Shown here: one piece after another, positions 7,157 to 15,196 of the stretch
Numbering within the stretch: the first letter of the stretch is position 1
How the letters are laid out: each line of letters opens with the position of its first letter
NCBI GenBank assembly: GCA_002085305.1
Contig: NATJ01000011.1
Location: 1-19,187, forward strand
Source of the DNA: Epsilonproteobacteria bacterium 4484_65
GTDB lineage: Bacteria > Campylobacterota > Campylobacteria > Campylobacterales > Sulfurovaceae
Direction: 5' to 3'
DNA length: 19,187 nt
Made by a program: the position numbers and the translations under genes
Notes under the pieces: generated by a model
The model's database searches: none
The model's input: the letters and a program-made list of their open reading frames with translations, nothing else
Told to the model about the DNA's origin: nothing

Positions 7157-7549
7157 CTAGCCAAAGTCAACATTAGCCTCTGCCAAGGCCATACAATCAA
7201 TCTCAATCTTTACATTTTTTGGTAAACTACGTACTGCTACTGTACTTCTTACAGGCTTGTGTGTACCGAAATAATGTGCATAAATAGCATTGATCTTGTC
7301 GAAATCACGCATATCTTCTAAATAAATGGTTGTTTTGATCACATCATTAAACTGTGCATTAGCCGCTTCAAGGACATAAAAAAGATTTTTCATCACTTGA
7401 TGTGTCTGGCTCTCAACATCATTTCCTACTAACTCTCCATTGGGTAATAAACCGATCTGTCCTGATGTATACACAAATCCATTAACAACAACTGCCTGTG
7501 AATATGGTCCTATGGCTTGCGGTGCCTCTTTGGTTGAAATGAATTTCAT
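7157..7549 (-). CDS. ridA: RidA-family reactive imine/enamine deaminase
   Basis: Hydrolyses reactive 2-aminoacrylate and 2-aminocrotonate released by PLP enzymes, protecting other PLP enzymes. 130 residues, full length. Motifs: APQAIGPYSQAV (Tyr16), YTSGQIGLLP (Ser29), and HKPVRSTVAV with the carboxylate-binding Arg101; Glu116 in KIEIDCMA matches the catalytic acid. The likely setting is useful: it ends the metX-xseB-nitrilase-ThiF-lipoprotein run, and the nearby MetY is the sort of PLP gamma-elimination enzyme that can leak 2-aminocrotonate. That link is inference. It lies 12 bases after the lipoprotein gene. Confidence 0.94.
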   Translation of the reverse strand: MKFISTKEAPQAIGPYSQAVVVNGFVYTSGQIGLLPNGELVGNDVESQTHQVMKNLFYVLEAANAQFNDVIKTTIYLEDMRDFDKINAIYAHYFGTHKPVRSTVAVRSLPKNVKIEIDCMALAEANVDFG

Positions 7550-7561
7550 TTTTCAATCTCC

Positions 7562-7903
7562 TTACTGTGTATTTCTTTCATAAAAGACATAAGATGTAGA
7601 GTAGTCAGAAAATTCAAAATAAACTTTCATTTCTCCCGGGTCTTTTTTACCATTAAAATTCAGATCATCAATCCCGTATCCATAACGGTAAGGTCTCAAT
7701 TCACCATCATTGCTTCCATAAGCTGTTGAGACCTTATCTATCTTAATAAACTTATGAACAAGTTTATCTCCGGCATAGACATCAAGTACTCCATTGGTCC
7801 CTGTCCAATTCTGCAATGAACGGCTAAGAGAGTTTTGTGTCTCTTGTGTACATCCGGCAAAGAACAGGATCATCGCTGATAAAAGTAAGGTTTTTAATTT
7901 CAT
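7562..7903 (-). CDS. Putative lipoprotein with a calcium-type loop, function unknown
   Basis: 113 residues, no named family recognised. Residues 1-17 form a lipoprotein signal peptide ending FAGC, with Cys18 as the lipidation site. The mature part has a Tyr/Gly-rich stretch (LRPYRYGYGI) followed at 80-91 by DLNFNGKKDPGE. This loop has acidic or Asn residues at positions 1, 3, 5, 9 and 12 (Asp80, Asn82, Asn84, Asp88, Glu91), as in EF-hand or dockerin-type calcium loops. The C-terminal end is aromatic. AAAGGATC precedes the ATG. It lies 46 bases after the ThiF-like gene and 12 before ridA. Calcium binding is a motif-based guess. Confidence 0.85.
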   Translation of the reverse strand: MKLKTLLLSAMILFFAGCTQETQNSLSRSLQNWTGTNGVLDVYAGDKLVHKFIKIDKVSTAYGSNDGELRPYRYGYGIDDLNFNGKKDPGEMKVYFEFSDYSTSYVFYERNTQ

Positions 7904-7949
7904 AATTGATCCTTTAAATATGATTTGTCATATTCTAGCACTATTTGGA

Positions 7950-8624
7950 TTAGACTTTTGGCATTCCGAATTTTTGTGTAATGAGTTCACCTTCATCATT
8001 AAAATAAAGATAATAGAGTTTGTCTTTTGTCACTGAAAGTCCTGCAAGGTAACGTAAGGCCAGGTTGGCTTGCAGTGAGCCTATGTGCATTACGATAGGG
8101 GCAGCGATTCCACCCGGTTTATGGTCAGAGATATTAAAAACTTGAAAATTCGCCTCTTCAAAAAAACAGACTTGTCCGTTAAACTCTTCCACAGAGGCAT
8201 AGATCCAAGGTGTTTTAGTTTCTTTTGCATACTTATCTATCTCCCCTCTTACAGGTAGATTGTCTGTAGCATCCAAGATGAGATCATAGGTATTGTCCAT
8301 TCCTTTAAAATCTTCAAAATCCATATCGAAAGCAACCACTTTTACAAAAGGATTTTTACTTTTGATGAGTGATGCCACTGCTTTAGCTTTACTTTTTCCT
8401 TCATCTTCAAGCGTAAAAGCTATCTGTCTATGGATATTATGATTGGAGACAGTATCAAAATCCACCATATGTATCTCACCAATACCTGAAGTTCCCAGTG
8501 CCATTGCCAGTGTACAACCTAATCCACCAGAACCAATGATCGCTATCTTTTTATTTTGTAAACTCTGTTGTACATTTGAACCCCAAAGCTGTATCTGTCT
8601 ATTAAAGTATTGTTCTAGAGTCAC
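7950..8624 (-). CDS. E1-like adenylyltransferase, ThiF/MoeB/HesA family, without zinc cysteines
   Basis: Family members adenylate the C-terminal Gly-Gly of a ubiquitin-like sulfur carrier (MoaD, ThiS). At 224 residues it has the Rossmann ATP site GSGGLG (31-36), Asp55, the NxxRQ block with Arg66-Gln67, and DATDN (118-122). It differs from canonical MoeB and ThiF. The zinc-binding CxxC pairs are absent, and only Cys37 and Cys153 remain in the whole protein. At the place of the first pair and following FPE block it reads NISDHKPGGIAAP. So adenylation chemistry looks intact, while zinc binding and cysteine-dependent sulfur relay look lost. Its ATG overlaps the nitrilase-like gene by 4 bases. No moaD-like or thiS-like gene lies beside it. 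HesA-type or tRNA t6A dehydratase-like roles are alternatives. Confidence 0.88.
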   Translation of the reverse strand: MTLEQYFNRQIQLWGSNVQQSLQNKKIAIIGSGGLGCTLAMALGTSGIGEIHMVDFDTVSNHNIHRQIAFTLEDEGKSKAKAVASLIKSKNPFVKVVAFDMDFEDFKGMDNTYDLILDATDNLPVRGEIDKYAKETKTPWIYASVEEFNGQVCFFEEANFQVFNISDHKPGGIAAPIVMHIGSLQANLALRYLAGLSVTKDKLYYLYFNDEGELITQKFGMPKV

Positions 8625-9439
8625 AGTAACTCTTCTCTTTGCTTTAATTCCTTCTCAAAACCCCATACTCTTCGATGTTCCAAAACTTCTGCCTTATCGA
8701 TCACTTCAATAAGCATCGACTCTTTATCTTCAAGCATCATCTCCACTTCACCTTGTGGAGATACTAACATTGTATCACCATAGAACTTCCACTTGACCTC
8801 ATCATCACTGTACTCACCCAAACGATTTGCACGTAGAATGAAACATCCGTGTAAAAAGGCTTTGGTTTTAATGATCTCTCTCCAACGATTATGCGAACCA
8901 AACGTTGATGCTGTAGGAAGCAAAACCAGATCTATTTTCTTTTGTGTAACTTTTTGCCAAAAAGGGTCAAAATGAAGTTCAAATCCAGCCATGACCAGCA
9001 CCTTAAAACCTTTGATGTTAAATGTCATCGGATCCTTGAGTGGAGCCACTTTATTTGCAAAAAATTTCTTTTCATTCCAGTGTGCATAGGGAAGTAAAAT
9101 TTGCTGTTCATAGTAGCTTGCACTTTTAGGAGTGATCTTTGCAATGGTTTTATAATAACCGTCTTTTTTAGTCAAAATAATTGGAGCGATGAAAATAATG
9201 TCATATTTTTTTGCAAGACTTTTAAGTAGTTCTATATGTTTACGGCTCTGCTCTTTGACCATATTCGGTGCCATCGTTGCAAATTCTTTAAAAAAGTGGT
9301 TAAGCACATATTCACCAAGGAGCATAACATCTGCTCCCCTGCCATGTGCCTGCTTGAGATAAAATTCCAGTCGTGTAGCATTCATACCAAGTGTTGGCAA
9401 TTGTAAGGCCGATACAACCAGTTGCTTACTGCTTGGCAT
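8621..9439 (-). CDS. Nitrilase-superfamily protein with a degenerate active site
   Basis: 272 residues with the carbon-nitrogen hydrolase fold, shown by the spacing of conserved blocks: LLGEYVL (Glu43), NEKKFF after the lysine block, ANRLGEY (204-210), and FYGDTMLVSPQG (219-230, the usual GxSxxxxPxG block). These enzymes use a Glu-Lys-Cys triad. Glu43 is present, but the usual Y-x-K is YEQ (Gln112 for Lys), and the usual ICYD/E nucleophile block reads MAGFELHFD (Gly152 for Cys). Both were checked at the DNA level around 9115-9070 and 8995-8965. It is therefore likely a pseudoenzyme or a binding protein. It starts directly after the xseB stop and overlaps the ThiF-like gene by 4 bases. From memory, a nitrilase homologue and MoeB are also near neighbours in Helicobacter pylori. 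Confidence 0.88.
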   Translation of the reverse strand: MPSSKQLVVSALQLPTLGMNATRLEFYLKQAHGRGADVMLLGEYVLNHFFKEFATMAPNMVKEQSRKHIELLKSLAKKYDIIFIAPIILTKKDGYYKTIAKITPKSASYYEQQILLPYAHWNEKKFFANKVAPLKDPMTFNIKGFKVLVMAGFELHFDPFWQKVTQKKIDLVLLPTASTFGSHNRWREIIKTKAFLHGCFILRANRLGEYSDDEVKWKFYGDTMLVSPQGEVEMMLEDKESMLIEVIDKAEVLEHRRVWGFEKELKQREELL

Positions 9440-9649
9440 TTAGATATCCTCTCCTACATTCTGATTGGCTTGTTCTATCACCGTAATTTTTGTTTTTGCT
9501 TCTTCTATAAGTGTTTGGGCTTCTTTAATGTTTCTAAGACCCTCTTCATAAAGCTTTACAGACTCTTCAAGTGTTATCTCCGGATTCATAAGCTTTTCAA
9601 GCAACTCTTTTGAGTGCTCTAGTTTTTCTTCAAAGGTTTCATTTTTCAT
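9440..9649 (-). CDS. xseB: Exodeoxyribonuclease VII small subunit
   Basis: Small subunit that binds XseA to form exonuclease VII, which degrades single-stranded DNA. 69 residues, normal length, all helical: FEEKLEHSKELLEKL, then the family signature ITLEESVKLYEEGLRNIKEA and a second helix of Glu/Lys repeats ending VGEDI. It overlaps the metX stop by 4 bases (ATGA) and abuts the nitrilase-like gene, so it is translated as part of the same run. xseA is not in the window. Confidence 0.93.
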   Translation of the reverse strand: MKNETFEEKLEHSKELLEKLMNPEITLEESVKLYEEGLRNIKEAQTLIEEAKTKITVIEQANQNVGEDI

Positions 9650-10740
9650 TTAAGTACATCCTTGATATTTTCTTCAAATTTATCTAACTCCACCAAAAAA
9701 GCATCATGTCCATAATCACTCTGGACTTCAAGATAGCTATGCGACTGACCATTACGCTTCATCATCTTAGCGATGTGTTCCATCTCTGAAGGAAAAAATA
9801 GATAATCAGATGAAAAACTTATCATATGCACATTTGCTTTAATGCGTAAAATGGCATCATGTAATGAGTCATACCCACGACTTAGATTAAACGTATTGAT
9901 CGCCTTTACTATATAAAGGTAAGAAAGCGGGTCAAAGATACGTGAGAAGTTATTGGTATTATACTCCATATATCGTTCTACTTCGTAACGCCCAAAGAGT
10001 TCAAAGAGACCATCATTGCTGACATAGTTACGACCAAATTTTTCGTCCATTGAATGAGGAGAAAGGTAAGAGATATGCCCGGCGATACGTCCGATGGCTA
10101 AACCATCCAACCCTACTTCTTTAAAATCATCTTTTGCATAATTCCCATGTTTAAAACGCGGGTCTCTGCGTATGGCTTCCATAGCTACTTTATTGAATGA
10201 CATTGTCCAAGGTCTTGTTGCATAAGTTGCTGCCAGTGAGATGATATCATCTGCAAGATTTGGATAATCCACAGCAAACTGAAGTGCCTGCATCCCACCC
10301 ATAGAGCCACCTACGATCGCTCTCAAATGATAAACACCTAGAGAAGAGAGTAACTGCATCTGTGCTCTGATCATATCTTTTACAGTGACTACAGGGAATC
10401 TCAGTCTATAAGGCTCTTCACTGGGATAGTTCGCACTCATAGGACCTGTGCTCCCAAAACATGAACCTAAAACATTAGTACAGATGACAAAATACTTCGT
10501 TGTATCTATCGCCCTACCATCACCGATCAATCCATCCCACCAACCTGCTTTTCTATCACCCTCATAGGTACCTGCAGCATGGTGTGAACCACTCAGTGCA
10601 TGACAAACCAAAACAACATTACTCTTTTCTTCGTTTAGCTCACCATAAGTCTCATAAGCAAGTTCATAAGGCTCTAAAATACGCCCACTCTCTAAGTAAA
10701 GAGGGCTGCTAAAATGTGCTATTTTTGTTTCGATTTTCAT
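9646..10740 (-). CDS. metX: Homoserine O-acetyltransferase
   Basis: Acetylates homoserine with acetyl-CoA, committing carbon to methionine. 364 residues with the alpha/beta-hydrolase fold. The nucleophile elbow GGSMGG carries Ser146; the acid is Asp312 in SSDYLFFP; the base is His345 in DYGHDAFL. The oxyanion region LVCHALSGSHHAAG and the LGSCFGSTGP loop are typical of the family. It is the first gene of the run metX-xseB-nitrilase-ThiF, with a possible A/T-rich -10 region 25-30 bases upstream. A palindromic repeat element separates it from metY, the next enzyme of the pathway. The MetX family includes some succinyltransferases, so acyl donor specificity is not proven by sequence alone. Confidence 0.95.
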   Translation of the reverse strand: MKIETKIAHFSSPLYLESGRILEPYELAYETYGELNEEKSNVVLVCHALSGSHHAAGTYEGDRKAGWWDGLIGDGRAIDTTKYFVICTNVLGSCFGSTGPMSANYPSEEPYRLRFPVVTVKDMIRAQMQLLSSLGVYHLRAIVGGSMGGMQALQFAVDYPNLADDIISLAATYATRPWTMSFNKVAMEAIRRDPRFKHGNYAKDDFKEVGLDGLAIGRIAGHISYLSPHSMDEKFGRNYVSNDGLFELFGRYEVERYMEYNTNNFSRIFDPLSYLYIVKAINTFNLSRGYDSLHDAILRIKANVHMISFSSDYLFFPSEMEHIAKMMKRNGQSHSYLEVQSDYGHDAFLVELDKFEENIKDVLK

Positions 10741-10795
10741 TAGGTACTTTTGTGCTTGGAATTAATTTGTAGTATTTTATCATATTTAAACTTTT

Positions 10796-10860
10796 GGTGG
10801 GTAAACCCACCCTACACGACTTGCATATATGATCATGCGCGCAGGGTAGATTCATCCACC
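10796..10860. repeat. 65-bp palindromic intergenic repeat element
   Basis: Between metY and metX, the ends GGTGGGTAAACCCACCCT (10796-10813) and AGGGTAGATTCATCCACC (10843-10860) are inverted copies matching at 14 of 18 positions. The left end is itself a hairpin: GGTGGG, loop TAAA, CCCACC. The short middle contains ATATATGATCATGCGCGC. Ends of the type GGTGGGTNNACCCACCCTA occur as dispersed palindromes (MITE or REP-like) in many proteobacteria. Here one end is decayed. No T run follows in either direction, so it is not a standard terminator, though it could still affect readthrough or mRNA ends. Confidence 0.6.
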
Positions 10861-10875
10861 TTTTATAACAATCAT

Positions 10876-12135
10876 TTATCCTAATGCCTTAACCAAATCT
10901 TCTATCAAATCTTGCGTATCTTCCAACCCAACACTCAGTCTCACAAGTCCACCAGGTACTCCTGCCTCTATAAGCTCCCCAGCTGAAAGTTGTTGATGCG
11001 TAGTACTTGCAGGATGCGTGATGATAGACTTACTGTCACCTATGTTTACCACAAGTGAGAAGATATCTGTACTATCTGCTATCTTCTGTGCTGTCTCTTT
11101 GTCAGCAACTTCAAAAGAAAGCAGTCCACTATGCCCCCCTTTAAAGTACTTTTGACCTAACTCGTAGTTAGCATCTGACTTAAGCCCAGGGTAATTGACT
11201 TTTCCTACTTTTGGATGTGCTTCAAGAAACTCTGCTATAGCTAACGCTGAACTTGAATGCTGTCTCATACGTAGTGGCAAAGTCTCAAGTCCCTGAATAT
11301 ACAACCATGAATTGAATGGAGAGGGTGCTGCACCCAAGTCACGCAGCAGTGCAAGTCTTACTCTAAGTGTAAAAAGTGGTAAAGGCAGATCACTGTATAC
11401 AAGTCCGTGATAACTCTCATCTGGTTCATTAAAGTGTGAGTAACGTGCATTGCCTTTGATCTTCTCTACCAAATTATGACGTTCTACGATAACACCACCG
11501 ATAGCAAGTCCTTGTCCTGTTGTATATTTACTAGCAGAGTGTACAGAGAGATCAATGCCATGTTCTAGTGGTTTACAAAGGATAGGTGTTCCTACAGTGT
11601 TATCTACACAAGTTAAAATGTTATGTTTGTCAGCAATAGCTACAATAGCATCAAAATCAGCTACATCAATACTTGGATTCGTGATGCTTTCAAAAAGGAT
11701 GATCTTCGTTCTATCATCTACCAGTGCTTCTATTTCAGCAGGATTTCTTACATCAAAATAACGTGTCTCTATACCAAAACGTTTAATGGTATGTCCCGTA
11801 AGCGTAGTAGTACCGCCATAGACTTGCTTTGCAACGATAATATTATCTCCAGCCTCTGCCACATTGGCAATAGCATAAAAAATAGCCGCCATTCCAGAAG
11901 CAGTTCCTATAGCAGCCACTCCACCCTCAAGTGCAGCAAAACGTTTTTCAAACACATCCGTTGTAGGATTCATCAGTCTTGTATAGATATTCCCGAGTTC
12001 TTTAAGTGCAAAAAGATTTGCTGCATGCTCTGTATCTCTAAACTCATATGCAGTAGTCATATAGATAGGAACTGCCATAGTTCCCTGTGCATCTTTTTCA
12101 TATCCAGCATGGATGGCCAGTGTTTGTTCGTGCAT
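10876..12135 (-). CDS. metY: O-acetylhomoserine sulfhydrylase (aminocarboxypropyltransferase)
   Basis: PLP enzyme that replaces the acetyl group of O-acetylhomoserine with sulfide to give homocysteine. 419 residues, usual for MetY and longer than cystathionine gamma-synthase (about 385). PLP lysine is Lys203 in SVHSASKYTTGQG; Asp178 in TCVDNT holds the pyridine nitrogen; YTRLMNPTTD (51-60) supplies phosphate and dimer contacts; TASGMAA (78-84) binds the phosphate. The insertion near RYSHFNEPDESYHGL is typical of the MetY branch. It is separated from metX by 135 bp with a repeat element. It has its own TATAAT at 12170-12165 and AAGGAAG before the ATG. With sulfide-rich habitats common in this group, direct sulfhydrylation is the expected route. 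Confidence 0.94.
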   Translation of the reverse strand: MHEQTLAIHAGYEKDAQGTMAVPIYMTTAYEFRDTEHAANLFALKELGNIYTRLMNPTTDVFEKRFAALEGGVAAIGTASGMAAIFYAIANVAEAGDNIIVAKQVYGGTTTLTGHTIKRFGIETRYFDVRNPAEIEALVDDRTKIILFESITNPSIDVADFDAIVAIADKHNILTCVDNTVGTPILCKPLEHGIDLSVHSASKYTTGQGLAIGGVIVERHNLVEKIKGNARYSHFNEPDESYHGLVYSDLPLPLFTLRVRLALLRDLGAAPSPFNSWLYIQGLETLPLRMRQHSSSALAIAEFLEAHPKVGKVNYPGLKSDANYELGQKYFKGGHSGLLSFEVADKETAQKIADSTDIFSLVVNIGDSKSIITHPASTTHQQLSAGELIEAGVPGGLVRLSVGLEDTQDLIEDLVKALG

Positions 12136-12164
12136 TACTCTTCCTTATTTAATAATATAGGTAA

Positions 12165-12170
12165 ATTATA
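12165..12170 (-). promoter_or_regulatory. -10 box of metY
   Basis: TATAAT preceded by AAGC on the minus strand, predicted start near 12158, leader about 22 bases, with AAGGAAG shortly before the ATG at 12135. No -35 consensus. No SAM riboswitch-like structure fits in so short a leader. Confidence 0.5.
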
Positions 12171-12225
12171 GCTTGTGCTAACTTGAAGAGAGGATTAATT
12201 ATTGGAAAAGATCGTATTTGTATAG

Positions 12226-12257
12226 TGAGTATTTCCACAAAGATATGGTAATACTCA
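12226..12257 (-). terminator. Hairpin after guaB
   Basis: An 8-bp perfect stem TGAGTATT / AATACTCA, with an inner CCA/TGG extension, starts 10 bases after the guaB stop. In the guaB direction it is followed by CACTATACAAATACG with no U tract. Position favours a terminator or 3' end stabiliser; the tail does not. It also keeps guaB transcription away from the metY promoter 60 bases further on. Confidence 0.45.
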
Positions 12258-12267
12258 TAGAGAGGAT

Positions 12268-13716
<1,449 letters not shown>

Positions 13717-13730
13717 TTAGTCCTTAAAGT

Positions 13731-15074
13731 TTATTTACTATAGTTTACAGCTTTTTCCATGCTTGAAGCACCGTCAAAAAGTGTTTTTTCGTTAAATGCT
13801 TTAGCGATGAGTTGTAAACCTATCGGCATACCTTCATCATCTTTTGCAACTGGTAGAGAGATCGCAGGAAGACCCGCAAGGTTGATAGCGATCGTATACA
13901 TATCACTTTTGTACATTTCAAGTGGGTCTTCTGAGGCTCCTATCTTAGGCGCAACAGTTGGTGCTACAGGGGATAAGATAAGGTCAGCCTCTTCAAAGAT
14001 AGCGTTAAATTCATCTCTTATGAGATGTCTTACTTTTTGTGCTTTTACATAGTATGCATCATAATACCCCGACGAGAGTACAAAGTTACCAAGTAAGATA
14101 CGTCTTTTTACCTCTGTACCAAAACCTTCGCTTCTTGTGTTGAAGAAAAGCTCTTCCGTGCTTTTAGACTCTGCTCTCGTTCCATAACGTACACCATCAA
14201 AACGTGCAAGGTTTGTTGCCGCTTCTGCTGTAGCCAAGATGTAGTATGTTGCAATATCATACTTCGTGTTCTGCATATTTTTATGAACGATAGTATGTCC
14301 GGCTTCTTCCAGTACTTTTACCGTGTCTGCATATGCTTTTTGTGTATCTTCATCTGCTTCAGAGATGTAGTTATCAATCACAGCGATCGTTAACTTAGCA
14401 TCAGGATTAAGGTTATTTGCAATATCTTCTATCTCAAAGTCTGCAGAAGTAGAATCTTTATCATCATGCCCTTTGATCGCATCGTATAGAATTGCTGCAT
14501 CTTCTACATTTTGAGCGATGGGTCCGATCTGATCAAGAGAAGAGGCATATGCTGCCAAACCAAAACGACTTACACGTCCATAAGTGGGTTTCATTCCTAC
14601 TACACCACAATATGCAGCAGGCTGACGGATAGACCCGCCTGTGTCTGAACCAAGTGCTGCTATGGCGATACCACCTGCAACAGCTGCAGCTGATCCACCC
14701 GAAGATCCCCCCGGTACTCTATCTGTCCCATGTGGGTTTTTAGTTGCACCATAAAAAGAACTCTCTGTTGTAGAACCCATAGCAAACTCATCCATATTCG
14801 CTCTACCAAATGCCATCATCCCTTTAGATTTAAGGTTTTTGATCGCTGTGGCTTCGTAAGGTGCGATGTAGCCTTGAAGGATCTTAGAACCAGAAGTTAC
14901 TGACCAGTCCTTTACTTGAATATTGTCTTTTATAAGGATAGGTACACCCTTACCTGAACTCTCAAATCCTACATAAGCATTAAGCCCAGACTCTTTGGCT
15001 TTTGTTTCGAGTTCGGCTCTCAGTTCGGCTAACTCTTCACTGGATTTTGTTAACGCTTCTTTTAGTGTTATCAC
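13731..15074 (-). CDS. gatA: Glutamyl/aspartyl-tRNA(Gln/Asn) amidotransferase subunit A
   Basis: Glutaminase subunit of GatCAB, which converts Glu-tRNA(Gln) and Asp-tRNA(Asn) to the amide forms in bacteria lacking GlnRS or AsnRS. 447 residues with the amidase signature. The Ser-cisSer-Lys triad is Lys49 (ILIKDNI), Ser124 ([10 protein letters not shown]) and Ser148 ([12 protein letters not shown]), with the normal 24-residue spacing between the serines. The start is GTG (15074-15072): AAGGAAG lies 6 bases upstream, and the GTG overlaps the TGA of the preceding 41-residue ORF as GTGA. gatB and gatC are not beside it. guaB follows after 17 bases. Confidence 0.96.
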   Translation of the reverse strand: MITLKEALTKSSEELAELRAELETKAKESGLNAYVGFESSGKGVPILIKDNIQVKDWSVTSGSKILQGYIAPYEATAIKNLKSKGMMAFGRANMDEFAMGSTTESSFYGATKNPHGTDRVPGGSSGGSAAAVAGGIAIAALGSDTGGSIRQPAAYCGVVGMKPTYGRVSRFGLAAYASSLDQIGPIAQNVEDAAILYDAIKGHDDKDSTSADFEIEDIANNLNPDAKLTIAVIDNYISEADEDTQKAYADTVKVLEEAGHTIVHKNMQNTKYDIATYYILATAEAATNLARFDGVRYGTRAESKSTEELFFNTRSEGFGTEVKRRILLGNFVLSSGYYDAYYVKAQKVRHLIRDEFNAIFEEADLILSPVAPTVAPKIGASEDPLEMYKSDMYTIAINLAGLPAISLPVAKDDEGMPIGLQLIAKAFNEKTLFDGASSMEKAVNYSK

Positions 15075-15196
15075 GACTTGCTTCCTTTTCTCTTATAATA
15101 TTCTACTACTGCCAACCCTACACCAACCAATCCAAATATAAATACAATAGAACCTATGATTACAGGCATTTGGATAGGCTGAGTCATATCAAACAT
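15071..15196 (-). CDS. 41-residue single-span membrane protein between ileS and gatA
   Basis: A short frame ([20 protein letters not shown] and onward to a basic tail YYKRKGSKS), easily missed because of its size. Its ATG shares the last A of the ileS stop as TAATG (15198-15194), and its TGA overlaps the gatA GTG start as GTGA. Residues about 11-31 are a Gly/Val/Ile-rich membrane span; the N terminus is short and acidic; the C terminus is Lys/Arg-rich, so the tail should face the cytoplasm. GGAGAAG lies about 8-9 bases before the ATG, inside ileS. The double coupling argues that it is translated. I know no function; a role beyond coupling gatA translation is open. Confidence 0.75.
   Translation of the reverse strand: MFDMTQPIQMPVIIGSIVFIFGLVGVGLAVVEYYKRKGSKS

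Noticed and set aside
11623..12171. 182-codon plus-strand frame opposite metY
   Set aside because: Antisense to a strongly conserved PLP enzyme; composition is Cys/Ser/Ile-rich as expected for a shadow frame, and no ribosome binding site is seen.
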